This document shows positions 20,661-32,800 of a stretch of DNA of 64,000 nucleotides, in pieces. The DNA lies in contig SADC01000005.1 in assembly GCA_004194705.1 (NCBI GenBank), positions 349,481 to 413,480 on the forward strand, given 5' to 3'. Source of the DNA: Ditylenchus dipsaci (lineage: Eukaryota; Nematoda; Chromadorea; Rhabditida; Anguinidae). Each line of letters starts with the position of its first letter. Positions within the stretch are counted from its first letter, which is position 1. The notes below the pieces were generated by a model. It made no database searches. It had not been told where the DNA came from and saw nothing but the letters and a program-made list of their open reading frames with translations. A program made the position numbers and the translations under genes.

Positions 20661-22091
20661 TTTTTAAAATGCGAATTTTTTAGGCTTATTTTGGTTAAAA
20701 AATAATGAAAAAATTAGTGAAGCCGCGAATTCAAAAAAAGATGCAATATCCTCTGGAGGGGACATAGGGAGCTTTAGATTAGAGATGCGCGCACTCCCTT
20801 TTCTTGGAGATAATTCCGAGCGACACTCTCTTGCAATACTCTTGAATAATTTATCTCTTCATAAGCTCTGTTGCCAAATTATACAGAGGGCACCCACGGA
20901 TTAAGTAAAAAATAGGGTATTTATCGGGTATTTACTTATTACCATATTTATTATTAATCAAGTAAATATGATACACTATTCTGTTACAAATGACGTCTAT
21001 TTATACAAAAAGATGGAATAATATCATAAAATACCAAACAACACATATTGGTAGCTGAACTTGACAGAAATATATGTATCGAGTCGCAGTATCAAGTCAC
21101 AATGTGTATCGAGTCGTATGCCATCCATAGTGTTAATCTCGGTGCAGTGCGGTTTTTGGAATATATATACAGTTCACAACTAAAAAGTTTTAAAAGAAAA
21201 AAGTTTTAAACGATAAAATATATAAGAAAATATAAGTAAACAATTTTAGATAACGTCGAAAGATATTTCCAAGCTTTGGCAATATCTGTCAATTGCCTGG
21301 CAATTGCCATTGGACAACTATAGTTTTACAGGTGCGCTGATATTTATTTATGGGTGCGCTGATTACGAATCTGGTGTCAGAATTTTCAATTTATCATGTA
21401 GGTACAAAGTATCACGTCAAAATGAATGTTTGGCGTCATTCAATAGGCGCGGAGCTGCCCTTTCGAATAAATTTGATCAAAAAGCCTCGAACTCAAAAAG
21501 TTATGGCGAAAACAAACTACGGAAAACATAATGCTCCACCCTGTATAACAAAGATTAGTTCTTTTTTTTTTCAATGAACTGGTAATTTAGCTTTGAATAG
21601 TTTTTTTTCCATTATTGCATAACCTGAAAAATAGCAAAATCTAACATAAGATAATTTATTCAAATCATCACAAATCATAAGCAAAAGAAGTTTAAATTGT
21701 TTTTGTCTATTTAGTTTTTTATATCAAATTATTTGTAAAAAATGGTGAATATACTCAACGATTAACTTTTTAACGAAATTTTGCAATATCATGTTTTTTC
21801 AATCAATTTTCTATCTCTAATAATCATTTCCTAGTAAACGTGGCGCAAGTTCTTGATTGCATCTTCTAAAAATTAAAATAGTAATAAGTTAATAATTTGT
21901 AAATTAACAAATTTGCTAGACATGCGGTCTCCTTTTCATTTAGCAATTTTTTACATTTTTTCAAAGCACCAGGACAATATTTTCGACGGTAGTGCTATAT
22001 GTCTTACACACGTAGTCTTTCAGAGCCTCGTGGTTAATTGTACAATTTTCATATAATATACTAGAAATTCTACAGTTATTTTTTTTGACTA

Positions 22092-22229
22092 CAGTCAAAC
22101 CTCGATAAACCGGCACCCTGTCGACACTTGATTTGGCCAGGTACTCGACATTTTTAGGAAAACGACACCCCGATAAACCGGCACCCTAAGGTCGGTCCCT
22201 AGGGTGCCGGCTTATCGAGGTTTGACTGT
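22092..22229. mobile_element. Tigger-like MITE
   Basis: ACAGTCAAACCTCGATAAAC on the left and GAGGTTTGACTGTA on the right are inverted, with TA at both ends. The internal CCGGCACCCT pairs with AGGGTGCCGG. Termini are the pogo/Tigger CAGTCAAACCTCG type. Confidence 0.75.
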
Positions 22230-22436
22230 ACAGTTATTTTCGGCAGTCAAAAGTGTTGATTCTGGTAACCTGTGCACTTGGAGGAAGGCCTTTTTCTGTT
22301 AACTGTGAATAGTGTTCACACGGGTACTTATTCATTCATCCTCACTCCCCCCAAAATCAAATTTTCCTTTTGTACTAATTCGATTTTTGATACAAATTAG
22401 TTTTTATTTAAACATCAACAACTAAAATAGAATTAT

Positions 22437-22863
22437 AGTCAACCTTCGATAGTACGTACCCCAAAAAGTTCGTTTCCCAGCTGGGTCCGACACTTTTTTA
22501 GCCCAGTTTTTAAAGTGTTTCATCGGTTCTGATTCGTCAGTCTAGTCCCAAATAACGCAAGGATTCGGATTTTGCCGATCATTTTTGAGAAATGATATAG
22601 TTTCATCATTTTGAGCCGCAACCTTTGATAGTACGTACATCTAAATTCAGTTTTTTAGAATTTAGGTGTACGTACTATCGAAGGTTGCGGGTCAAAATGG
22701 AGAAACTATATCATTTCTCAAAAACGATCGGCGAAATCCGAATCCTTGCGATTTTTGGGACTGAACTGACGAATCAGAACCGATAAAACACTTTAAAAAT
22801 GGGCTAAAAAAGTGTCGGACCCAGCTGGGGAACGAGGGGTACGTACTATCGAAGGTTGACTTT
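22437..22863. mobile_element. Foldback element, ~425 bp
   Basis: AGTCAACCTTCGATAGTACG is mirrored by CGTACTATCGAAGGTTGACT. Inner segments (CCCAGCTGGGTCCGACACTT) also pair. The arms occupy almost the whole element, with a central CGTACATCTAAATTC palindrome. Confidence 0.75.
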
Positions 22864-23389
22864 AAATGTTAATTGCTAACATATCATTCACTGATTTTTA
22901 TCAATGTTAAAAAATAATGTCACTTCCGCATACTTCTTTTTTAGGCAAAACTTTTCACCAAGTGAGTATAATAGAGTTCTGGTCGCTCCATGATGTTTAT
23001 TCTATGCTAAATTAAAAAAATGACCTTTTGGGGGTCCCAACTAAATAAGTACCTTCCCAAGTCTCCCAAGTAATTCTTATACGCTAAAAAATGTGTTTTC
23101 CGACATTTTCTTTTCTGAAATGTCTAAAAAGTTTCCTTACCAAAATATGACTATTTGCTTGGTCCTCCAAAGTATAATACCTATAATCAAGGTATTGTAC
23201 CTCGTTTAGATGACTGGAGCTGCCAAAAAATAGTTTTTAAATGCTTTTTTGTCAACAGTCTTGCTCGCGATCATGTCTAAAATAAGTAAAGCGCGCGCAT
23301 CGAGGGGTTGATAGCAGAGTTTCTTCATGTAGTAGCCCCTAACTGACAAAACTTTGTTCAAACCCTATCTTTTTTGGTCTTCTAGAAAT

Positions 23390-24665
23390 ATTCGACCCTA
23401 GTAGCGAATACCCCCACCCAACGATTTTCACCTTTTTTACTTAAGTAAAAAATACACAAATTTATGTCCCAGACCCGGAAAAAAGTGCGTAACACAGTTA
23501 TTAGTCACAACTTCCGTACGCTGGCCTACCCCCAAGTCTAAGGGCTAAGCCTAAACTTGTTGTTTGAAAGGCTAGTTACAGCAATTTTTAAAGGTCGGAT
23601 TTTTGGGGGGAGGGGGGGTGTATTCGCTACCAGGGTGGTATACTCGACGATTACCTCAGCCATCAGCCTCAGCCTCAGCCGGCTGAGGTCTGAAAATTTT
23701 CCTCAGCCTCAGCCGTCAGCCGTGCCAAAATTTTTACCTCAGCCATCAGCCTCAGCCTCAGCCGGCTGAGGTCTGAAAATTTCCTCAGCCTCAGCCGTCA
23801 GCCGAGCAAAATTTTACCTCAGCCATCAGCCTCAGCCGGCTGATGGCTGAGTTTAATCTCAGCCGGCTGAGTTCGAGCTCAGCCGGCTGAAATATAAAAC
23901 TATTAAAATTAACAATTTTATTGGTTTGTGTATAAGTAGCCATAAAATAGACAAAGCTGGCTTTTGAGGTAAAATGACTTATGTTTGGTGAAAAAAAGTC
24001 TTTTTTATGCGAATTTCAATTTTGTGAAATTAAATTCGTATTCTTCTATTTTGTTTTCAAAATGATGACACCATTAAGTAGCTGTGCGATTCTGGTTACT
24101 GATAAAGTATCAATTATTGCATAACGTCACGAAATGTAAATAATAAGTTAAAGTTATGAACTGAATTACTTTTCTGACCCCCCTCATGCTTTGGTCCTGC
24201 TATTTACAATTTTTTAAGAGAATGCAATAGATATAATTTTGTAAGAAACCAGAATTGCAGCGCTACCTGATGGCATTATTACTATAAAAAATTGGAAATT
24301 TCAAAGCTTTTTAGACAAAAAGTTAAGTTTAAAATTTATTCTGTTAAGAAAATTTTAAAAATTTTTTCTGCCTCAGCCGTCTGCCAGGTCTAAAAAATTT
24401 CCTCAGCCGTCAGCCTCAGCCTCAGCCGGCTGAGGTCTGAAAATTTTCCTCAGCCTCAGCCGTCAGCCGGGCCGAAATTTTTACCTCAGCCATCAGCCTC
24501 AGCCTCAGCCGGCTGAGGTCTGAAAATTTTCCTCAGCCTCAGCCGTCAGCCGGGCCGAAATTTCTACCTCAGCCATCAGCCTCAGCCGGCTGATGGCTGA
24601 GTTTAACCTCAGCCGGCTGAAGTCAGCCGGCTGAGGTTACCACCCTGTTCGCTACTAGCGCCAAA
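23390..24665. mobile_element. CCTAGTAGCGAATA MITE split by a hAT-like insertion
   Basis: The left end ACCCTAGTAGCGAATACCCC and right end TTCGCTACTAG are inverted. An uninterrupted inverted copy lies at about 57185-57430. Here the right terminus is split by the 23631-24647 element, and TTCGCTAC is duplicated on both sides of it. The order of insertion is therefore clear. Confidence 0.7.
23631..24647. mobile_element. 1.0-kb hAT-like element with two CAGCCT arrays
   Basis: Ten-bp termini CAGGGTGGTA/TACCACCCTG are flanked by perfect 8-bp duplications TTCGCTAC (23623-23630 and 24648-24655), the pattern of hAT transposons. The element has no coding capacity. Its ends are built of CCTCAGCCATCAGCCTCAGC-type tandem arrays (23650-23890 and 24370-24640) around an AT-rich centre. 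Confidence 0.8.
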
Positions 24666-24901
24666 TATTCCTTACTCTTTTTGGTATGCTTAGCTTGGAG
24701 AACCAAGGCAATTTTCAAATTTCGGTAAGGAAATGTTTTTAAAAACTTGAGTTTTTAGAAAAGGAAAGCTGAAAACAACTTTTCTGTTGTTTTAAGTTTA
24801 TATATTTACTTAAAAAACACACTTTGCCTCTGGTGACCTATTAAAATACCAAGAAAAAATTTTTTTTTTCGTGTAAATTCTGTGACCGAAAACTTAAAAT
24901 T

Positions 24902-27900
24902 TTAAATTTGTTTTGACAATATATTCTTACTGTATTTGGTTTTTTCAGCACTTTCTTTGGAATTCTTTTTGTGAGATTTTTCAGCCGAGTGAGCACCACT
25001 GTGTTGATGTCCATATTTCTTTTGGAATTCATGAGAATCTCGGTGTCCGAAATGTTTTTCTTTGTGACCTCCTTTGTGCGTCTCTTTGGTCTCCTTGCTT
25101 TCTGATGCCGATGAGGATGACGATGAAGAAGATGATGATGAACTGGAAGACGAAGAAGAATCAGAAACAGAGCCTTTTTCTTGCCATGACCTTCTTGGAC
25201 TTGTGATGGTGATGCTTGCTCTCATCACTTTCATTGCTCTTGGAAAGGCCTAGTTTTTTAAGAAGTTTATTGACAGATTCTCGTGGCTTTTTGTGCATTT
25301 TTTCGCTGCTGTGATCTTAATCACAAATAGGAATTACGAATTTTTCATTATTTTTAATTAAAGGGGTATGTATGCGATATGGTAAAGAATGTGGGGTAAT
25401 CAACAACTTTGTTTAAGAAACAAATTTTTTGCCCTTTTTAGAATAATTGGACTATAAAAACTTTTTTGAAGACTTCTTGATGAAGAAAATAACAAGGCCG
25501 AAGTCCAAATAGTCATCAATGTCAAAAGTAGTCGTTAAGGTCACCAATATAAATCTGATATTAGTGACCTTATACTACCACCTTTAAAAATATAAAAAAG
25601 CTTTTGAAACATTGCATATATTGGGTTGAAAAGTAATTATTGCGGCATTATAAAGAATGATTTTTATAAACATGTTCTTCATTAAGCGATTAGTTATGCA
25701 CCATTCGATTTTTTAACAAGCTATCATTTGTTTATTGATCATCGAAATAAAGGGTATAAACGCTTTAATAAAATAAGGGGCATAAATGAACAGTTTAAAG
25801 CGTTCATTCATCACTTTAACTGGTACAAGTTTGATTCAGGATTTAACGCATCTTAGTGTTTTCTTTCAGCGCACTTCAAGAGTCACAAGACCGGTCTTAC
25901 AGTATGATTTTTGAAAATTTGAGTGCTGAGATATGGACTTTAAAAAAATTGGTTTCTTTAAAAAATAACCATAATCCAAGTTTTTTCGAATTTTTTCGGA
26001 TTTCATTTTTAGGTTTTTAGGTCATTTTTAGAGAGTCGAATTTAAAAAAAACTATATCTCAACACTCAAATTTTTAAAAATCATTTTCTAAGACGGGTGG
26101 CTCTTGAAGCTCTAAAAAGCTGTGTTGCTGACAGATGTTGCTGGAGCGCTAAATCCTGAATCAAACTTTTGACCACTTAAAGTGATAAATGTACTCCCTG
26201 AACTGCTCATTTATGCACCTTATTTTATTAAAGCGTTCATACCCTTTGTTTTTACGATCAATAAACAAATTAAAGCTTGTTGGAAAGAACAGAAAAAGAG
26301 GGTGGTATCCATCTGCAACAAAAGGATTCTCAGACATTGGGAGGTTCGAACATAAGAGAGACTCACACAAAGTCTCTTCAATAAAAGGACATTCACGCAA
26401 AATCCGTTCAAGAAAAAGACGTTTAAACAACGCCGTTTTCAAACAATGGGAGATTCGCGCATCCCTACAAACCAGTTATTTTTGCCTTTTGCGCATTCTG
26501 AATGGGCTTCTGAGCGATTCTAAGGGGTGATGTAGTGGTCGCTGGTTCGAATCCACCTGGGTGTCTAATCCAACAGGGTGTAACTTTTAAACCTCCCTTT
26601 TGGTTGAAAAAGACGTTGTTTGAAATCTTTTTGTTGAACGCCTTTTGCGTGAGAATACCGATTCTTGAAAAGGACGTTGTTTGAACGGATTTTGCACGAA
26701 TCTCCATTGTTTGAACAGACTTTGTGTGAGTCTCCCATATGTTCGAATCTCCTAATATTTGAGAATTCTTTTGTTGCAGATGGATACCACCAAAAAGAGC
26801 TATCGAACACTGTATGACTTATCAACAAATGATTAGAAAATGTTTCTAAAGAACCGTTCATAATAATATCGCAATAATTATTTTCCAACCCAATAAAAAT
26901 CGGCCAAAGCTTTTGCTTGGGACGAAACCCAACTCGTATAGATCCCAACTCGTATAACCCAACTCGTATAGGTATCAATTCGTACAGATCCCGACTCAAA
27001 GAAGAGTTCAAGTCCACCTAGACGCAAACGTTTTATTTGGTCAGCTAAAACTTCGTTAGCGGAACTACCGTATTTTCTCTATCACCTCACACGGCGATGA
27101 TTTTTCAGCCCATAAAAAATTGCGAACTCGTCAATTGAAAATAGCCTTAACTCCAAAATGCTATTCAGAAATATGAGATGGGGATTATTAGAGAAAAATG
27201 ATAATTTACTGATTGTATGTTGCGACTGCAATCAAACCTCGATAGAATTACCCAGGTTTTATGCGGTTTCTAGGGGTTCAATGACCCTTGATACAGTGTG
27301 ACCCTCAATAAAGTGTATTTTCTTCCGGTTCGTTAGGCTTTACATTATATCAAAGTTTGACTCCAACAGCTCCATAAGAGAATGTGTGATTGCCTAGCCC
27401 ACATACGACAACCAAAAACAAATACCTCTATTTTTTTATTGCAAGCAAACAAATTAAACAAAAACGAGAATGAACCGGAAACAAATTAAGGTATTTGTAT
27501 TGACCTTTGACAACATGCCAGAGAGCAAGAAGCAACATCTCTTGCATTCTGTTCTTCTGCGTGACTTAGCTAAAATGGGAAAGTAGATCTTAAAACCAAC
27601 AAATAAAATAAAACAACTTCTTGAAACGAACGATCCATTCACGATCCACCTATACGAGTTGGGATATACGAGTTGGGCTATACGAGTTGGACCTATACGA
27701 GTTGGGCTATACGAGTTGGAATCTATACGAGTTGGGTTTTTACCTTTGCTTGCTGCAAAAAGATTTTTCTTCTCCAAAAAACTTTTTTCGCAGCAAAAAA
27801 AAAGTCTTTTTGCAGCAAGCAAAAGCTTTGCCCATAAAAATCTTACGAGAAAAGATAAACTACTGATCTTCGCCTCGTGGCTAAAAAATGTTTCGAATGT

Positions 27901-29016
27901 GCAGACGGCACTTTTTCAAGATTTCGGCTTCTTGTCTTGAGGTACCATTGCTCGAAAAATTCTATCGAAAAAAAGCGAATTAGATCAACTTTTTTGACAA
28001 AATTAAATCACTTTTATCGAAAAGTTATTAGCCACTGATGAGAAAGAAAAAAATCGCAAATGAAACTAACAAAAGGTTTTTTGCAACATACGTTTTTTGC
28101 CGTCATGGCTATTTTCGTGTGATTTTTTGTGATGCTCTTTACTGTGCTCTTTCTCGTGGTGCTCTTTGTCATGCTCTTTTGAGTGTTCCGTATGGTGAGA
28201 AGCATCTTTCTTTAATTCATTTTTTTGACTGGATTTTCTATGGAAAAAATAATTATTTGCAAAGCCAAACATAACATTTCAACTAACGCATAGCCCAGCC
28301 ATTGAAGGAGTCTCTGAAAGGCTGATACGTGAGATGCGATTTGAGCTTTTGAATCAGGAGTGCCAGAGGCTGGAAGAGAAAGCCCAGGGGTAGCAGCTGT
28401 AGGTTGAGGTGTCTCAGGGCTCATAGGAGGAATTGGGGTTGACGCATTACTTACTGGAACATCGCCATTTAAAGAAGGTATGGCTGGGGTTGAGGTGGTT
28501 CAACACCTGGGATCTAAAAAATTGTTTAACATTTTAGCAACATAGAAATCTGGCAAGTCTTTCATTTGGGTTGATTTATCAGAGAAGGTTTATTTTACAC
28601 ACAAGGAATTCTCAATAATCTGATTTTTAGTCCGAAAATATATTTTTTTCATTTTGTTGATTTTTGATACCACACATAGTCAAAAAATCTGATTTTAGTG
28701 CCGAAAATTGATTTTTTTTTAATTTATTTAATTTTTTAAAAATTTGATTTTGAAGCCATGCTTCCTGCCAAAATTTTGATTAAATGCAAACCTTAGAGAG
28801 TGCTACAGTGATAGTTTGTCGAACATCAGTAGGAGTGTTTAAAGGCAATTGACCAAGAATTCGGTCGACTAATCCCTTAGGAGATACATTTGCTTCACGG
28901 GGCTCAAGTGAAGCATCAATATCGCCTGACGAGCTAGAAGACCTAGACACTGCAGACGAAAGAGGAGAAGGTCTGTGATGGTGATTTGCAAAATTACAGC
29001 AAACTGCTAGTAGCAA
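24902..29016 (-). CDS. Histidine-, serine- and lysine-rich protein, at least four exons
   Basis: Exons by phase (5' to 3'): ~29016-28792, 28513-28276, 28237-28092 and 25315-24931 (or read through to a stop at 24902). The first encodes a Ser-rich region then a helical stretch (LVDRILGQLPLNTPTDVRQT). The second is Pro/Thr/Ser-rich ending in a hydrophobic segment (QRLLQWLGYALVE). The third has repeated HSKEH/EHHKK units. The fourth has KKPRESVNKLLKKLGL, four His, then about 17 Ser and a His/Lys tail. The 28092|25315 junction is phase 1 on both sides and joins two His-rich stretches, supporting a 2.8-kb intron that contains the mariner-ended and GAGTTGG foldbacks. Donor GTATGT at 28091 is strong, while the 38-nt intron between exons 2 and 3 is weak. 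One missing base in exon 2 (28478-28505) and two in exon 4 (25165-25195) are needed, unless a 49-nt phase-matched intron is used there. The 5' end is undefined, so secretion cannot be judged. The function is unknown; metal binding by the His clusters is a guess. Confidence 0.55.
25621..26893. mobile_element. 1.27-kb mariner-ended foldback element
   Basis: The termini TTGGGTTGAAAAGTAATTAT and ATAATTATTTTCCAACCCAA are inverted and flanked by TA on both sides. They match mariner-type ends, and the length is that of a mariner. The interior is not transposase but a set of nested inverted repeats (GGTGGTATCCATCTGCAACA and complement, ATTCAGGATTTAACGC and complement). It includes a tRNA B-box-like GGTTCGAATCC at 26548. 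The open frames inside are inverted-repeat artefacts. Confidence 0.7.
26900..27833. mobile_element. Foldback with TATACGAGTTGG arrays
   Basis: GGCCAAAGCTTTTGCTTG near 26901 pairs with GCAAGCAAAAGCTTTG near 27815. The left arm holds several CCCAACTCGTATA units (26928-26975). The right arm holds the complement (CTATACGAGTTGGG, 27648-27735) plus two AAAAAGTCTTTTTGCAGCA-type units shared with the 36.8-40.7 kb element. Internal remnants of a TACCGTATT MITE (27066) and a Tigger-like MITE (about 27230-27370) are present. Confidence 0.6.
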
Positions 29017-29819
29017 ATTAAGTTACTTTTTTCCACATACTAAATAAAACAACAGTGTTATTTTATTGTAAAATTACAAATCAAGGTACAGTCCACAATG
29101 GCCTGAGCATAACATTTCTTTTCGATATACACCTAAGGCAGTCCTAAGAAGTGATTTTGTATCGACATTTCACTACAATAAATAAATACTCTGGTAAAAA
29201 TATTTTCAAACTCATCTAAAGTCTTAAATTAAGAAAAAATATTTCAAATGAGCACACTTAAAAAGAAATCTCAAAATATTAAGATAGCAGCATAGAAGCA
29301 TCATTTTCTGCCTATCGATTAAACAATTCTGCTTTTAAGCATGGTGGGCCACTTTAACTCTGGGGTCATGCTCTAGAGCTAGGATGTGCGAGAAGCCCCT
29401 CTAAGAAGCATGAGGGCGGCATTTGATCGATATTTATCTGCATCTATAGCTGTTGACAGCACAATTTAGGTTTGATGCATGCATGCATGCATGATGTGCT
29501 GAAAACCAAAAATACAACGAGGCGTGCGAAAACAAAAGAATGCAGTAGAATGACATCATTTAATCTGAATTTAAAAAAATATTTTAGAAAAACTTGCAAT
29601 TGAGTATGATGTCATTTCTGAATAAAGTTTACAATAATAATTCTGCTTAGATACCCAAAAAAATATTTTTTTTTAATCACTTTTATCAGACTAACATCAT
29701 GATTTTTTCTGTTTTTATTTAGCAAATTTTATTTAATTAATTAATTTTTACAGGCATTTGTAAAGACGCCACACTCTGTTTACAATATGGGTTAAAGAGT
29801 TTGAAACAAAAGGCATAGG
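29017..29819. other. Intergenic, no feature recognised
   Basis: AT-rich sequence between the minus-strand His-rich gene and the Mutator-like element. A self-complementary run of CATG repeats (GATGCATGCATGCATGCATG) occurs near 29474. Upstream exons of the His-rich gene may be here but I could not identify them. Confidence 0.4.
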
Positions 29820-32800
29820 GGCGTTCAGGCAATTTTTGGACATTTGTCCAAAAATTGCCTAAGCGCCTTAACATAACGCCAAGGATTTCAAATTTTTAAA
29901 TTAATTTTTACTTTTTCCATAGTCGGGTGTATTTTTAAAGCTCCTCTGTTTATTTTAGAGTTTTTTGATCTAAAAAAATTTTGATTTCCTTTTACATATT
30001 TTTTGCTTTATTCAGATGAAAGAATTTTCCTGGACTAAACACTGATGTGGTCGAGAAGTTGCAGCAGCTAAAAAACAAGGAAGTAAAAACCGAAGATGTC
30101 GATGCGTACTTCAAGCTGCAGTATAACAAGAAGTGCGCGCCTAAGACCCTATTCATACACATGCCCAAGAAAGCTGCGTTACATCCATACCTAAGCCAAG
30201 AAGTCGTCGTGTAAGCTGTTATACCTTTTTTTATTATTCTTCATATCGTTGTTGTTTATAGGCCGCTACAAACTAAGTTCGGCAATTAAATGGTTGCAGT
30301 CAAAGAGAACACTGGCTACCGGCTATACAAGAAGTTCGGAAAGAGTCTATTTGTATGTATTGACTGCAGAAAGTAAATTTCCCTGTCTAAGAATGATGCG
30401 TAAATATTTAGTTGAAAAATTTAGTAGTGAAGTTCCACCAGCTCCTGTACCTATGCTGAGAAAAAAAAGACAGTCAATTCTCACTAAACCGTGGTTCTCA
30501 TGCTGAAGAATGCCCTGTCCGTCCAATCAATAAGTTAATAGCCAGAGACATTGACCGAGTGATGAGAGAAAGTGTCGAAGAAAATCCATTGATGAAACCT
30601 CAAGAAGCGCACGAGAAAGGACAGCGGCATGCGCTGAAGATTGCTATCCAAGCAGGGCAAACAGGGAAAGAGCCAACATCCATCGCTATTCGTTTTCCAT
30701 CTTGGCATAAAGTCAGAAATGCTTTTTACCGCCGAAGAAGAATGGCTGCAACAACTGTGAAAGATCCTTTTTTGCCGCCGAAAATACACGAAAACACTTT
30801 TTGGTCTTTTGTATCTGAAAGCAATGAGAGGTATGTCAATAATTGTTTTAGATACCCTTGGTAGCTTAATGTGTTTCCAGGTGGCTTTCCTTGGCCGATA
30901 AGAAAAATGGACTGGTTGTATTCGCTTCGGACGATGATTGCAAGGCTGCGGCTCAATGTGGTCTATTGATGGCAGATGGTACTTTCGATTTGTGTCCAAT
31001 AGGCTTCGCTCAGTTGTACGTGATACATGGACTTGTAATATTTTTATTCTTAGCTCTTATTTAATTGTGTTACTTGCTATTTTCACTTCAAAGGCGAATG
31101 GATAGCAATCGCTACTTGCCTGATGAATAATCGTCTGGAGGCCAGCTACAAAGTCATCTTCCAGCACTTGCAAGAAAAATGGTTTGAGTTAGGAATAAAG
31201 CCGATCTTTGAAACATTTTATTGCGATTATGAAAAAGCCGAGATGGGAGCAGCAATAAAATCATTTGGACTTGAGGTAGGTATATTGGTTTTTCATTATA
31301 ATTCAGTGTTGTATTTTTGAGGTTTTAAAAGATTCGAGGATGTCTGTTCCACTATACAAAGGCAATCTTGCGCAACACAAATCAGCTTGGCTTTCAGCAA
31401 AAATATCAGCAAGATGAAAACTTTCACCGTCTGATTCGAATGACAATGGCTCTTCCTCTTCTTCCAAAGGACCAAGCAGCATCATCATCGAGGGACCATC
31501 TTAAGCCCGAGCTTGAACACGCTAGTGCATCGACTTTTTGCAATTATTTTGAAGGGCAGTGGCTCAAGAAAAAAGCAAGTTTGTGGAACTTTTATCGAAT
31601 GCGTCATCGAACTACCAATGTTTGTGAGTCTTACAACTCCTTCTTGAAGCGGTTTTTTCAGCTTTTCTTTTGCTCCTTCACTGACTTTTTTTTCAGCCGA
31701 AACGGTGCATTGCGACGACCAGGATGCACTTTGCTGTACCAATTCCTGCAAAAGCTCCAATATCAGCAGTCCGTGCGCATTATCCAGTTGCAAAGTGGAG
31801 AAGAACCGAGACCGCCAAACAAAATTTATGCAGCCATGAATGAGAAGCTTGATCATCTGTGGGCCGAATATGAAGTTGGTTATTTGTTATTTTTGGATAA
31901 GATTTGCTTCAGGAGAGCACTGCTGATGCTATGCACGATTTGAGTTGCCTTCCAAATACGCTAGATTTTCTTGCCGCAGCTAGCCAGCTTCTTGCCAGGT
32001 CCGAGAAGAGGGAAAATGCAAGGCCATGAAAAAAAAGGCTAAGACAATGCGAAAGGTTGTGGCTCGATCGGTGGAGCGTGCCTCTGAGGTAATGATAGTA
32101 GAAGAAGTAGCAGTGCCTCTAAGACAAAGATATCCCTGGGAGCAAGATGTAACCAGAGAATTCTTTCCAGTCAAGCCGAATGGTCACTGCTTTTATGGGT
32201 TTGTTATTACATTGAATTTTATTAATGAATTGAACTTCATTAAATTGCTTAGATCAATAGCGTTAATAATCTATGGCAACGAGCAGGTCCAAGGCAGAGT
32301 GCGTCGAGAGCTGATGACCTACTTGGACATGAACCGAAAAGAGAAGTGGGTAAATTGGATTTGCCCAAAAGAAGATATCGATGATTACATTGAGGATCAT
32401 GTGGCTACGCCGGAAGAACACTTTGCTGAGCAGAAGCACTGGGGAAGCACTCAGCATTTGATTCTTGCAGCTCGTCTCTACCACCGCAACTTCATCGTGT
32501 TTCAGCCAGATGAAAGGACGAAGTTCTTACATTTCTCGGCCGTCTATGAAGATGTAAGCTTTCCTTTATCGTAAAAGATCACTGATAGTTATGATTGCCG
32601 TTATTTCAGTTGAGGACTCCTCTGGTGGAAGGGCCCACTTCGATTATCCGCTACAAGAACAGCCACTTTGATGTTGTGCGCCAAAGAAAGAGAAAATGAA
32701 AAAACCAAAAGTTAAAAAATGTTGTTGTTGAACTGTTTTTCCACGCTGTTATTGGTTCGAAGTCGAATAAAGATTGAAGCGTTTAGTGAGTCTTTTGAAT

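Larger units (their letters stand above)
20661..24901. other. No host gene seen; MITEs and AT-rich DNA
   Basis: Apart from the elements listed separately (22092-22229, 22437-22863, 23390-24665), this stretch is AT-rich without coding structure. Short open frames at 21304-21577 overlap in two frames and look like chance. Confidence 0.5.

Noticed and set aside
26520..26570. tRNA gene suggested by GGTTCGAATCC
   Set aside because: No A-box at the proper distance and no acceptor stem; the same fragment occurs at 46.9 kb as part of a repeat.
26161..27017. Several open frames on both strands
   Set aside because: They lie in complementary arms of the mariner-ended foldback and mirror one another; no conserved protein pattern.
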